Assembly: GCF_932276165.1 (NCBI RefSeq)
Contig: NC_064010.1
Location: 3,038,001-3,102,000 of the forward strand
Direction: 5' to 3'
Length of the DNA stretch: 64,000 nt
From: Plutella xylostella
Taxonomy: Eukaryota; Arthropoda; Insecta; Lepidoptera; Plutellidae
The notes under the pieces were generated by a model. The model worked only from the letters and a program-made list of their open reading frames with translations. It did not search any database and was not told the origin of the DNA. The position numbers and the translations under genes were made by a program. Shown here piece by piece: positions 21,333-32,084 of the stretch. Each line of letters begins with the position of its first letter. Position 1 is the stretch's first letter.

Positions 21333-21548
21333 TATAGTGCGACAAACTTATCTGTTCCGGTGAGAGCGAACTAAATTGATCCATATCTCATAACTTACCT
21401 ATGAATTAAATATTCATATATGCTTAGATTAGATTATTAGAAAACTGCTAGGGTGAATTACCACTACAGGCTTAAAATCTTATGGAATCAAGAAATATTA
21501 GACATTTATGTGAGCTCTCACCGGAACAGATAAGTTTGTGGCACTATA
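21333..21548. mobile_element. TIR MITE nested in the long-TIR element
   Basis: TATAGTGCGACAAACTTATCTGTTCCGGTGAGAG and its inverse (ends 21333-21369, 21512-21548). No ORF. Confidence 0.75.
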
Positions 21549-21731
21549 TGTATAAGTATTTATCTTGTTTGTAAAAACGCTTTTGAAGAGAAGTTATTAT
21601 TTTTTTAATGTTGACAACGCAAGACAGGCGCAATACATTGACTTTTAAGAGTAGGGGGGCTGGATTGGGCTATTTATGGGATACTGGAAATCTACAAGCG
21701 GTGTCTTTGGTAGGGTTATTTATAACATTAA

Positions 21732-21873
21732 GGGCCTGTTTCACGATGTCTGCATAATGGCTACCTGTAGGGGAAAAATACATCCTGATACTGTCTGAAA
21801 CATAATTACAGAGAATGACAGAATGTCTTTTATCCCACAGGTAGCCATTATCCAGACATTGTGAAACAGGCCC
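21732..21873. mobile_element. Foldback MITE, GGGCCTGTTTCAC ends, copy 2
   Basis: Arms as at 7974-8115, with exact TAA at 21729-21731 and 21874-21876. Confidence 0.85.
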
Positions 21874-21993
21874 TAACTGAACTATTACGCATAAACGAGA
21901 AAACCATATTATGACTTATTTTAGTATAAGGTTGATAATCTGGTAGGTATATGGAATTTTTTATTTCAAAAAGGAGTTTCCAAAACCGACTAA

Positions 21994-22104
21994 AGTCTGT
22001 TTTTTTAATCTTAGATTATAAACAGTCGATTGTCGTTCTATTGGCAGGATAATCGACTGTTGATGAACCGTTCAGAATCTGACATAAAAAAACAGACCAT
22101 AGCA
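21994..22104. mobile_element. Small foldback element
   Basis: AAAGTCTGTTTTTTTA and its inverse enclose CAGTCGATTGTC ... GACTGTTGATGAACCGTTCAG. Related to 23542-23716. Confidence 0.6.
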
Positions 22105-22421
22105 TGCATGAAAAAGATGAAGAGACTTTATGAATGTCAAAAACGATAATATCTGCAAGCCTCTTGTAACTACAGCTAGTTTTGTGAATTCCCGGGTTAG
22201 CCTCTGGCTAACTCTGTGGCAGACATGGTCTGAGTATAATAATTATGTATTATTATTTTATTTTTTATTTTATTTATTTATATTTGGAAAACCAACCAGC
22301 AAAATACAAGTTTATGTTACATAGGGGTTATATGACATTTCAAGCGAATAACAGGTTTTCACATTTTTCTAATTTAGGCACTTATTATCCTAACTATATA
22401 ATATTTTATTATATTATCCTT

Positions 22422-22828
22422 ATCCTAACTAATATTATAAATGCGAAAGTAACTCTGTATCTGTCTGTCTGTCTGTTACGCTTTCACGCCAAAACTACTG
22501 AACGGATTTGAATGAAATTTGGTATACAGATGGACTAGACCCTGGGAAAGAACATAGGCTATTTTTTATCCCGGAATTCCCACGGGAAAACTTTTTAAGG
22601 CTATGCGAAGCTCGCGGGAACAGCTTCTTCTTCTTATAGTGCCTCTCCATCATAGGAGGTTGGCAGTCAGCTCTTTGCAGCGCTCTCTATTCCTGGCTGT
22701 TTGAAATAATTCTTCCACGGTTTTTACACCGGTCCACTCTTTGATGTTGCACAGCCACGTCAATTTTCTCCTTCCAGGCCTTCTCTTTCCTTCCACTTTG
22801 CCCATTATTATGGTATGGAACAGCTAGT
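22422..22828 (-). mobile_element. LINE-tail repeat family Z, copy 3, split by another LINE
   Basis: ATCCTAACTAATATTATAAATGCG to CGGGAACAGCT, then interrupted at 22626-22816 and continued by AGT after the duplicated target. Confidence 0.8.
22617..22825 (-). pseudogene. LINE C-terminal fragment with 9-bp TSD
   Basis: GGAACAGCT occurs at 22617-22625 and 22817-22825. The 191-bp insert reads on the reverse strand GKVEGKRRPGRRKLTWLCNI and KEWTGVKTVEELFQTARNRE, then RCKELTANLL and stop, followed by a short 3' UTR and (AAG)n. This is the C-terminal tail of a non-LTR element polyprotein, heavily 5'-truncated. Confidence 0.85.
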
Positions 22829-23214
22829 GTATGTATAATTATGTATGTACAATGCGGCGCCGTGGCTCAACTAAACAACCAAGAATGAAGTTAAATTAAA
22901 TAACCATTGGTAATCCCGTGCAGTCACTCCACAAAGGCTAGGGTTGTCAACCATTGTGACTTTAATTAAATTTGTTAGAACAGCACAGAGACGGGTTTAA
23001 CTCGTCTTACGTAACCCTGCAAGACACAAAGGCATTTTCTTTTTGAAAGGAATATTTTTGAAAGAATTTCTGAGAAAGCAGATTTCGTAATGTCAGCTAT
23101 TTGTGTTTTTTTAACTTTGGTACGAAATGGCGTCCCTTTTGAATATTTTTGTAAGTGTTGATGCTATGAAATTTAACATAATGAATCTTGTATAGTTTCT
23201 CTCCTCCGTGGTCC

Positions 23215-23330
23215 CTGGAAGAAATTACTCTTAGTAATAAGGCCGCTATTTGTACCGTCTATGTTGTACATTTCCTTGTGTAATTTCTGTTTGTGTGTGC
23301 AATAAAGAATTATCTATCCATCTATCTTGT
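23215..23330 (+). mobile_element. LINE 3'-UTR family D fragment, forward
   Basis: CCTGGAAGAAATTACTCTTAGTAATAAGGCCGC then GTGTGTGCAATAAAGAATTATC. Stem ATTAC/GTAAT at 23224-23238. Confidence 0.7.
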
Positions 23331-23461
23331 TTGTTTAACAAATATGTGTATAAACTCAGTATCTAGATCTACGCTTTACAAACTCTTTAAAGTGAGAAAT
23401 ATAAGTACTAGCTGCCGTAGCACCCTTTCTTGAAGCGATGCAGTTTACATTATTCATCTTA

Positions 23462-23799
23462 TTTATAGCTGGAAAGTCTGCCGAAACCCCTTTGGTCAAC
23501 TCAAGCGCTACAGCAACGGTATTCGTCAAAGTATAGTTGACTAAAGTATGTTTTTTAATCTCAGATACTAAATTGACACATATTGAACGGTTCATCCACA
23601 GCCGATTGTTCCGCGATTAAGTGACATAATATATCTTTCTATTGGCGGGACATTCGACTGTTGATGAACGGTTCAGAATATGACAATTTAGTATCTGAGA
23701 TTAAAACAGACTTTAATTTATAGCTGCAAAATTTGCCGAAACCCCTTTGGTCAACTCAAGCGCTACAGCAACGGTATTCGTCAAAGGATAGTTGACTAA
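23462..23799. repeat. 83-bp direct duplication flanking a foldback MITE
   Basis: 23462-23544 and 23717-23799 are about 95% identical (GAAACCCCTTTGGTCAACTC, CAACGGTATTCGTCAAAG). The MITE between them (23542-23716) has TAATCTCAGATACTAAATTG and its inverse. Both duplicates are open in the same reverse-strand frame (LTNTVAVALELTKGVSA), but I know no such protein. Confidence 0.75.
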
Positions 23800-24385
23800 C
23801 AGGAGAGGCGTCGGGGCGGTAGTTTCGGAAACCTCACATAACTTTGCATATTGCAAAGTTTGTCTTGACACACGAGCACTGCGTTCTGGGTAAGTTTGTG
23901 AGGTGATGCAATAGTGGTAGAATATATAATAATACATAATTATAAGCAATATAACATTCAGACAGTGTGTGACGTCACGCAGTGATTCATATTAAGTTCG
24001 TTTTTTTATTTAAAATTTATATAAAATAAATAAATGGCTCATATGTATGTTTCTTTACAAATCGAACTAAAAGTTAAAATGTTCTTAGGAAACTAGCCTA
24101 TTATACAAAACACAGTCTTTAATGTACACCGAAAAAAAAAGATGCAACAAAAAAGGAAAAATAAAATCGGCGTCCGTATTGTAATTATTACTTAAACTAC
24201 TGAACACCGCACACCGTAAAATCTAGATTCTAGTCTAGAGCACAATGTGAAGCCTTCGGTACATGTTAGCAACTGTTTCTGAATGCTAGGTGAATACTAA
24301 ACCTATTTGTTCTAGACTCTGGCCCGTTGGTTTCGCTACTTAAAGGTTCGCGCACACTATGTTGGGCCACACCTCAAATAATAAA
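23800..24385. other. Unassigned AT-rich sequence
   Basis: No gene or named repeat recognised. Confidence 0.3.
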
Positions 24386-24387
24386 TA

Positions 24388-24510
24388 AATATGTGGGGAC
24401 ATCTCACACACGGCCATCCGACCCCAAGCTAGGTAGAACCTGTGTTATGGGTGTCGGACAGCTGATATATCTACACAAATACATAGATAGATACATATTA
24501 AATAGATAAA
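24388..24510 (-). mobile_element. SINE family A tail type 2 fragment
   Basis: ATGTGGGGACATCTCACACACGGCC ... GTGTCGGACAGCTGATATATC, without the tRNA-like head. Confidence 0.75.
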
Positions 24511-24599
24511 CGACAACCAGACCAAATGTATTCGATGTCACAATGTATGCATGAAAGGAACCTCTTCAATGTATTTGAATTAATTATAATAATAATATA

Positions 24600-24843
24600 A
24601 TATGTGGGGACATCTCACACACGGCCATTCGACCCCAAGCTAGGCAGAGCCTGTGTTATGGGTATCGGACAGCTGATATATCTACACAAATACATAGATA
24701 GATAGATATTAAATATAAATATCAACACCCAAGACCCGAGAACAAATATCTGTCTTTAAACAAATATCTGTCCCAGCCGGGAATCGAACCCGGGACCTTC
24801 GGCGTAGCAGTCAGGGCCACTAACCACTACGCCATTCGATCGT
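24600..24843 (-). mobile_element. SINE family A, tail type 2, with head
   Basis: The reverse-strand copy has the type-2 tail at the left and the inverted head at 24775-24840 (GGGAATCGAACCCGGGACC, CACTAACCACTACGCCATTCG). This shows the same head carrying a tail different from 20780-21037. Confidence 0.88.
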
Positions 24844-24949
24844 TATTATAATTTAGCATATAGTACTACCTAATTTATTGGTCTGGACAAATTTAAAAAT
24901 TCGCATGTTCACTGACACGAAAGAAGAAGAAGACCTAGTTTATTACACA

Positions 24950-25190
24950 GAATACAATGGCCTAACCAACATTAAAAACCCGCGACATTCAATACTAAAA
25001 GTCACAAAATTTTTGAGCGACTAAGCCGAATTTAATAAATTTATGACCTTATTTGATCTTAAACAGTAGAGGGGTACCATCGAAAATCGGTTCAGCCATT
25101 TGGGAGCTACGTTGCCATAGATATACCTGCACACTCATCTTAAACTTATAACACTCCATTTTTTCGACCAGAATAAAAATATAAAGATAA
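24950..25190 (+). mobile_element. LINE-tail family E fragment, copy 2
   Basis: CGACTAAGCCGAATTTAATAA, ATCGGTTCAGCCATTTGGGAGC and CTTATAACACTCC match 53275-53515. Noncoding. Confidence 0.5.
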
Positions 25191-25194
25191 AAGA

Positions 25195-25330
25195 TAAAAA
25201 TACTCTTTATTGCACACAAACAGAAACAGTGTTACAAACATGAAAAGAAAAAATATAAAGCACAATCGGCGGCCTTATTACTAAAAGTAATCTCTTCCAG
25301 GCAACCAAATTGATAGGAAATAGAAAGATA
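25195..25330 (-). mobile_element. LINE 3'-UTR family D fragment
   Basis: ACTCTTTATTGCACACAAAC, then GGCGGCCTTATTACTAAAAGTAATCTCTTCCAGGCAACC. Stem ATTAC/GTAAT at 25277-25291. Confidence 0.7.
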
Positions 25331-25609
25331 CATTGGTGGAACTATTTCACTGCTGGATGTGCAAAATGTGCACACTCCTTAACACTGACATGGTTTAGCC
25401 GATACACGTATTTCCATTTTTGATTTTGCAACTATAATTGTGCTCGTTACTGTGGGATCTCGTTACTGGATTTTGGCCGGGGCGAAAACAGTAGTTTATT
25501 AATATAGGTTTGTCATTAGTAGAGAACTTTATATGTTTACAGTCATTTATTATGGATATTGTTAAATTAGTAGTAGTAATTATTATTATGTTGTTGTTTT
25601 TATATCTCG

Positions 25610-26317
25610 AGACCATGGGGTCCCGGACATTTGGAAGGCGTGCATGGGACCCAAGCCAACATGTAGAGGCCCTTTTGATAACATTAATCTATATTATTAT
25701 GAAATGTGACACTAGCCGGCGATTTTCCCTGTGAAAACTATAGAAGTAAACCCAAGGAAAACCCCCGGTTAGTGCAGGACTATTGTAGGTTATGGAGGAA
25801 CCTAATACAGGGTTATGGAGTGGGGAGCTAAATGGACTAGATAACTGGGACTATGGAAGGACTATGGCCCCTGCCAGACTATGTGTTTCACACATGGATA
25901 AAAAGGTAGGGGGTGACTCGCACACACATTAAATGCCCCCCCCCCCCAAACAGTCGCTAGTACATAACAGTGACGTAGCAACAAGGGAGCAACATGGCAT
26001 GAGGTGCTGAGGATGTAGAAGTATACCAAGGCTCTTAGAGCAAAGGCGGATGCTGGTCAAGACCCCTATACAAGCACTTACTGGATATACTTCCTTCCTC
26101 CGAGCATTTCTGCTCTAGCGGTACACCACTCAAGCCAGCCAATGAAGGCAAGCAAGAGGTGGGAGATCCTGTTCCTCGTCAGTGTTCACTCTGGACAACC
26201 AATAAAGGCAAGCCAGAGATGAGGAACAGGGGTTCTCCCCGGCATCGGGTGGGTGGGGTCGCTAATGCCTAACAGCTCGCCACAAGCTGCCCTGCCGCAT
26301 TATTATTATTTATTATT
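25610..26317. repeat. GC-richer unclassified segment ending in (ATT)n
   Basis: Distinctly less AT-rich than its surroundings, with a C11-12 run near 25936 and a repeated pair (CCAGCCAATGAAGGCAAGC / CAACCAATAAAGGCAAGCC). It ends in ATTATTATTATTTATTATTATG at the start of the next LINE fragment. The (ATT)n end suggests a LINE 3' UTR, but I see no coding frame. Confidence 0.45.
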
Positions 26318-26578
26318 ATGTGGAGATGGATTGGGCACACTGTACGAAGAGGAGCTACGAATGCCGCAAGTGTAGCTTTTGACTGGAGGCCACCAAATGG
26401 CAAGCGCTCCCGTGGACGCCCTGTCCAAACATGGCGCCGAAGGGTAAAAAACGAGCTGCGAGCCGCTGGACTAAGCTGGAGCGAGGCCAAAAGTACATCC
26501 GAAGATAGGCGGAAGTGGCAGACGTTAGTGGAAACCCTCTGCACCTCTGGGGTGCCATAGGAACAACAACAACAACAA
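26318..26578 (+). pseudogene. LINE C-terminal fragment with (CAA)n tail
   Basis: 80 codons read MWRWIGHTVRRGATNAA ... GKRSRGRPVQTWRR ... AGLSWSEAKSTSEDRRKWQT ... CTSGVP and stop, followed by (CAA)n. This is the GHxxRR...GRPxxTWRR...DRxxW C-terminal pattern of many non-LTR elements. RT and endonuclease are absent. A second copy lies at 52416-52610. Confidence 0.85.
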
Positions 26579-27136
26579 TTATGTAGTTTTTTATAATTTA
26601 TATTGTAAAAACGTATTTTTCTTATATTCAAATAAGAAGCATTCGCTTAAGTATTCATAAATAAATATTATTATTTTTTATTTTACAGTATATTTTTAAC
26701 TATAATTTAAGAGTTATGCATAATTATACTATATTTTATATTGTGTTAATGTTATTTTTTTTTTCTAGAAAAATGTACAAAATATATTTACTATGAAATA
26801 CGTATGAATCATTTTCTTCATATAAAAAACTACCAAGTACGCGGGGAAAAGCAAATATAATATGAATTTTATTACTCAATAACAAAATTGTATAGTTATA
26901 TACTATTGAGATAAACACACAACCTACTTTCAACTACAATCCAAAATTCCACCTTACATGTAACTGAATAAAGTTCAAAATTACCTCACTCTGAACAAAA
27001 CACTTCCGTTTCCCAACAAGCCCGAAACGAGAGAACTTTCACGCTTTCAGAGTTTCAGGCACCCACTGTAACTCCAATAGCGTTAGTTTGCTATTGTTAT
27101 TTTAGAATATATAGTAAAGCTATAAATAATTAATAT
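26579..27136. other. Unassigned AT-rich sequence
   Basis: No gene or named repeat recognised. Confidence 0.35.
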
Positions 27137-27710
27137 AGATTCACGTGACAACAGTTCCACTTACAAAATGCAACCATATTCTATTCTATTATATTCTCTG
27201 TGGGGGTGTAAGAAACTCCCCCTGGCTCTCTCGAATGGAACCTTTGTGCATATCCCCAAGGTCTAAACTGCCTTCCTAAGCTTGGACCATTTCCCACCAC
27301 GCTGGACCACTGCGGGTTGGTGGGTTCACATATCTTGATGTGCTAAATCTAGATATGCAGGTTTCCTCACGATGTTTTCCTTCACCGTAAGAGCGATGGT
27401 ATACATTGTACTTAAATTCAAAGAATTCATTGGTACATGTCAGCGCCCGGATTCGAACCCGCATCTCTGGCGTGAGAAGCGGGCGCTTAACCGACTGAGC
27501 TACCACCGCTCCTCATATGGCCCTAATTTTTTTAAACATCTAATAGATAAGTTGTACAATTTTTTTTCGTTTTTAGTTGGTAATATTCTGGTGAACCGTA
27601 ACATGAACCTTAATATTGCAGTAGGCGTAATTAAGTAAGTTTTTTTTCGTTTAGAATTAATTTGGTGATTTTCTCAATGGAACTTTTTCATTTACCGAGA
27701 GTGTGCGTAT
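27137..27710 (+). mobile_element. TA-type MITE family M, split by SINE B
   Basis: TTCACGTG...CAGTTCCACTTACAAAATG on the left. The body TTTTTAGTTGGTAATATTCTGGTG, GTAGGCGTAATTAAG and CAATGGAACTTTTTCATT follow after the SINE. Confidence 0.65.
27186..27514 (-). mobile_element. SINE family B, near full length
   Basis: Reverse-strand head at 27455-27512: GAGCGGTGGTAGCTCAGTCGG and B-box GGGTTCGAATCC, resembling a tRNA with a Lys-like head. The body has ACCATCGCTCTTACGGTGAAG and GGGAAATGGTCC (inverse). The 3' end has a TATTC-rich tail. Confidence 0.88.
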
Positions 27711-27991
27711 TGTACCGAACAAACATCGTAGCATCAAACGGATGGTCATAAACGTATGGAGAAACTGGGTCTGTAATGCCGAGAAAGAGGACGTACTTGT
27801 GTGAATTTCTAACGAACAATAAATTTAATGTCCATTGCGTATGGTGCCGACTACAGTCAACGAACCCTCGTTTGTCGAGGCATCGTCCAACATTAGGACC
27901 GGACAAAGGCTCTGAAGGGATTTCTAATTACAGGTACCCTCTCCTTTCAGGACATTCACCTGATAAGATATTGTAATTTGTACCGGATTTA

Positions 27992-28132
27992 GCCCCTGTT
28001 TCACAATGTCTGGTTAGTCGCTACCTGTCGGATAAAATACATGCTGTCACTGTCTAAAAAATAATAACAGAGAGTGACAGCATGTATTTTATCCGTCAGG
28101 TAGCCACTAACCAGACATTGTGAAACAGACCC
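27992..28132. mobile_element. Foldback MITE, GGGCCTGTTTCAC ends, copy 3
   Basis: Arms as at 7974-8115, with exact TTA at 27989-27991 and 28133-28135. Close to copy 1 in inverse orientation. Confidence 0.88.
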
Positions 28133-28939
28133 TTAGTGTTCCGTTTGTTATTGCATATTTTTGGCGGCACATTTGGAACGGGTTTAAATGTAATTTACCC
28201 TTTTAGAATAATAAAATGGGCATGGGATAATGTATAATATACGTACAGAATGTCCCAAAAGACAATTTGATATCTTAGAGGGCCGATACTCGTACGCCAA
28301 CTCTGAATTGACCAGAATATCTCAATATACTTAATACTTTAGTAAATAGTAGTTGCCATAAATTGAAATGAAATCGTTTATTTTTTGACATAGAATTTTA
28401 CAATTAAGTACTTGTCAAAAGTCATAATATTACTCTACCACCATTTCACATAGGCCCCGACATTAAGGAGGAAAGAAATGGCGAAAGAAACAGTTTTTGC
28501 AATAAGGCTACTTTTATAAATTTGCTAAAAATCGACACCTCGGATTAGCTTTTTTCGTGCCATGCCACCGGTAGAGTCTGCTGCATAAGTAGCTGTATAC
28601 ATTTGTAACTTGTCCAACTCACAGACTGCCTATTCAAACATGGACAGTTGGTTATGTAAGTAGTTTGACAAGGTACAAAATTGTATAGCTAGGTACTTAT
28701 GTAGCTGACCGTACACGACGTACCGGATCGTAAGGTTTTTTATGTTTCGTATAACCCTGTATAGTCCTGCTATACACATGTATACATATGTGTATATGAG
28801 TAAAATCTTATGAATCTGTCAACCTAAATCATTTTTAAAAAAACTTATGCTTATTATATAAAAAGTCTTATACATCTGTCAAATACCGTCTCAAACTCTC
28901 GGCAAACAATATATAACTACGGTTAACAAACTAAGCTCA
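28133..28939. other. Unassigned AT-rich sequence
   Basis: No gene recognised. Confidence 0.3.
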
Positions 28940-29089
28940 AGTGCCAATTTCTCCATAGTCGGTTATCTTACCGACAGGGATTGATTTATAAATTAAACGT
29001 CATCTCCATATAAAATTCATGACAGATGTGTCAAAAATCGACCACTAATACCTGGTTATGCTCTAACCGACTATGGAGAAATTGGCACT
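28940..29089. mobile_element. Foldback MITE, AGTGCCAATTTCTCCATAGTCGG ends
   Basis: Terminal arms pair (GCCAATTTCTCCATAGTCGGTTA / inverse). The interior ACGTCATCTCCATATAAAATTC and TTGACAGATGTGTCAAAA is shared with 31798-31949. Confidence 0.8.
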
Positions 29090-29339
29090 AAACTTTTCAA
29101 CGGCTTATTTTTACAGCACGTTGAAGTATAATTTCTCATTCCAGCTGTTAAGTTCAACTTGCAGGTGCATCTGAATAGTTTTATTAGTCGTTTGTTCTGG
29201 AATAGCCGGAAGTTTCCCCTTAAGAATTTGTATAACTATTTCTGCTTCAGTTTTCTCAACTTTAACTGCAACACAAGGTGACTTTTTCTTGGAATCTTTC
29301 CGGAGGTTTTATACAGTTGAAAAAGGTTACACTCGCGAA

Positions 29340-29540
29340 CAGATAGATATAGATATATATATATAGATATATATATAATATATATATAATATATATGTAT
29401 ATATATAGGTAGAATGCACTTTATTTGTACACCAACAAAGAATAACAAGATTAACAAATTGCAACTAAATTAGGGTACAAAAGGCGGTCTTATTACTAAA
29501 AGCGATCTCTGCCAGACAACCTTTGGATGGAGGGAATAAG
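29340..29540 (-). mobile_element. (TA)n run and LINE 3'-UTR family D fragment
   Basis: TA-rich tract at 29340-29407, then CACTTTATTTGTACACC and GGCGGTCTTATTACTAAAAGCGATCTCTGCCAGACAACCTTTGG. The stem here is broken (ATTAC/GCGAT). Confidence 0.65.
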
Positions 29541-30572
29541 AGATTTAGATTGGGTGCAGTGTACATGTTAAAAGGAAAAGTAGATTCATGAATATACTAC
29601 ACACTAACTACCGAACAATGAAGAAGTTCCAATGATTAACTTAACAAGAAGAACTTAACAGAGAAGTATAGCACATGCTCTTCCATACAGAAAGAGAAAA
29701 CGTTTTTCTACTTCTAAATATTATCCAATCTCCATATTTTTTTTTAATGTTAACGATACAATGAATATGAGGTTTATAGTTAATTTTTTTTTCTAATTTT
29801 TCTACAGATTGGAACATTTCAAACTAATAGGCACCTCAAGTAACTTAATTTCTGTGTGGAATCAAGTCGTTGTTGAACAAAATCAATGTAAGTATTTTTT
29901 TATAAAAGCGAAAACTAGTCGTTATATGTTATGCTAAATGTGAAGCGATTGACATCAAGATAAAAGTTTTTTTTTGGTATTTGGGTAAAGTGGGTTCAGT
30001 TAGGCTTAAAAATTCAATCCAATAGTTAATCTTATGTCTTTTGAGACATGAACTTAACCAATGATTTTACTTATAAGTTATTTACTTTCCTAAGTTTTTA
30101 CAGTCATAACGCAGTAAGTAAATAAATCACTAAACCCATAATGTCAGCGAATGTCTGGGGAGACCATAAAATTGTCGATAAACTTTTTATTAACATCATT
30201 AAACTAACGATCACTTTGATAAAATTGTCGATAGGTCGGCCGCCGTTTTTGTAAATGTTTTTCTATGCAACATTGTTTTATACAAACGGGGATTATACAG
30301 GGTGTCCAATAAAAAGGTCCCTTTTCGATCTAAGAAAAATATTTTTAAACGTCGTTAACCAAATCAAAAAATATGTTATAATAATATGATAATATTAAGG
30401 AACTCATCGGGTTTTCTTTTTTGAATATCATTATTCCAAAATATTTACCATCTCTTCCTACACACTATTCTAATCGGTCTCGCAAATTCGAAAAAAAATC
30501 CTTGCAGAGATGCGGGTAGAAATTGAATTTTTTTTGCCGAATGTATGAATTTTTTGTCCACCAACACTCACT
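29541..30572. other. Unassigned AT-rich sequence
   Basis: No gene recognised. ACAGGGTGTCCAATAAAAAGG at 30297 resembles a TACAGGGTGTT-type repeat end. Confidence 0.3.
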
Positions 30573-30665
30573 AGGCCCGCGTGGTGGACTAGGCCTAAAC
30601 CCTTCCTTCATTGGAAGGAGACCCGTGCCCCAGCAGTGGGGACGTAATGGGTCGTGATGTTTATA
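30573..30665 (+). mobile_element. LINE 3' tail fragment (CCCAGCAGTGGGGACGTAATGGG type)
   Basis: CCCGCGTGGTGGACTAGGCCTAAACCC, GGAGACCCGTGCCCCAGCAGTGGG and ACGTAATGGGTCGTGATG, the wording of a common lepidopteran LINE 3' end. RTE-type is an inference. Confidence 0.6.
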
Positions 30666-30879
30666 TCACGAATTCAAGTCTTTCATACTCAACGATGCTA
30701 CGAAATAAGTCTACGAATTATCGTAGCACGGCGTAGCACGATGCTACGATTTAGCGTAGCAAATCATTTCGTAGCGTTCTCACTCAAGCTATTTAAATTT
30801 TATCGTCTTGCCATAAACATATTTTTGTCCTGTGCACTAAAATCGCTACCAGATTAATTGGAACGGCTGATAATATCCA

Positions 30880-31012
30880 GTTTTGCTTGACACAATTTTT
30901 TTACTAAATCGGTTCAGTTCACACACTGTGAATCAATTATTCATGCAAAGAAAGTAAAAAAAAAACATACATACGGACGAATTCAGAACCTGCTTCTTTT
31001 TTTGAAGTTGGT
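30880..31012 (+). mobile_element. LINE-tail remnant ending GAAGTTGGTTAAAA
   Basis: AAATCGGTTCAGTTCACACACTG, ACATACATACGGACGAATTCAGAACC and TTTTTTGAAGTTGGTTAAAA resemble a common LINE tail. 30690-30780 upstream is rich in GCTACG words forming short palindromes. Confidence 0.5.
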
Positions 31013-31019
31013 TAAAAAC

Positions 31020-31205
31020 TTAATAACAAAGCGCACGAACGAAACGCAGCATGGGACGCCCTCCTGCCCGCTGGACTGACGACCTGAGGCGGATAGCCGC
31101 TAGTGGTTGGATGAGGAAGGCCGAGGACCGCATGTTGTGGCGCTCCTTGGGAGAGGCCTATGTCCAGCAGTGGATGATTATTGGCTGATGATGATGATGG
31201 TGATG
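31020..31205 (+). pseudogene. LINE (RTE-like) C-terminal end, forward
   Basis: Encodes GRPPARWTDDLRR, ASGWMRKAEDRMLWRSLGEA and YVQQWMIIG and stop, then (GATGAT)n. Same family as 19978-20185 and 32390-32590. Only the last about 50 codons remain. Confidence 0.82.
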
Positions 31206-31227
31206 ACGAACGAAACCAAAAATTCAA

Positions 31228-31500
31228 TTGTCACGGGACTCATGGGTTGACCTTAAACGCGCTGACTTTAACTTTTACAGTATGTTGCGTAAAAGGTATT
31301 GTCCACCTACTACAGAAACAAGATTATCTATTCTTGGACCAACAGAGCGCCCATCTCAGCTATTGCAACACCCAGGCCTGCTACTCCAGTTTACTCGGGA
31401 GCTAGGCTGGCTGAGCTGAAATCAAGGAGATATGTACAAAGGCTCCACTCGAGAGAGCCACGTACAGGAACTTCGCCCCTTCTCAGAATAGAATAGAATA
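31228..31500 (+). pseudogene. LINE C-terminal fragment ending TRELGWLS, with (AATAG)n tail
   Basis: The frame reads RLSILGPTERPSQLLQHPGL and LLQFTRELGWLS and stop, comparable to ILGSPGSLREAMSNLGRLLA and ELGWLNS at 34885-35113. The 3' UTR GGAGATATGTACAAAGGCTCC...CTCGAGAGAGCC ends in AGAATAGAATAG. An inverted copy lies at 62170-62400. Confidence 0.7.
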
Positions 31501-31797
31501 GAAGGTATTGATGTTGAAATGGCCCACACCTCCCTAGCCAAAAAATATCAACGGTTTTTTTTAGGCAGATAGTTTACCAATAAAACCTTTAGTAATTAGG
31601 TATGAAGTCTGTCTTTTACTCTTATTTAAAATGTGTAATCACTTTTTACCTATATTGAAACTTATGTAATAGACACCTAGCTGAAGTGTGTGTGAAAATA
31701 TATATTTATATACCGTATTGATTCAGCTTTAGGTTGTAAATAAAAATAATATGACTAAATAATTGTATAGCATCTCATCCGAATATAAAGAATTTAG

Positions 31798-31949
31798 CTC
31801 CAATTTCTCCATAGTCGGTTTGATCGTAACCAGGGAATGGTTGATCAATTATACGTCATCTCCATATTAAATTCTTGACAGATGTGTCAAAAGTCAAGCT
31901 ATAATCCTTGGTTATGCTCTAACCAACCCACTATGGAGAAATTGGCACT
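31798..31949. mobile_element. Foldback MITE, CCAATTTCTCCATAGTCGG ends, copy 2
   Basis: Ends and interior as at 28940-29089. Confidence 0.8.
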
Positions 31950-32084
31950 AAAACATTTTCTAAACACAGTTTATGCCAGGAAATATACCGGGGACAAGTT
32001 GACATCAAAAGATTGCGAGAAATATCCAAAACGTGACATCCCATTGTAACTGGCTCCGCTGCCAAAATTCTAAAGACACAATAA

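Larger units (their letters stand above)
20671..21655. mobile_element. Long-TIR element, about 985 bp, with nested SINE and MITE
   Basis: Arms 20671-20757 and 21569-21655 are inverted (CAATGTATTGCGYCTGTCTTGCGTTGTCAACATTAAAAAAAT core). Between them are SINE A (20780-21037) and a smaller TIR element (21333-21548). No transposase ORF seen. Confidence 0.75.

Noticed and set aside
26269..26631. 120-codon reverse-strand ORF
   Set aside because: It is the antisense of the (CAA)n-tailed LINE C-terminal fragment, whose forward frame shows the expected motifs.
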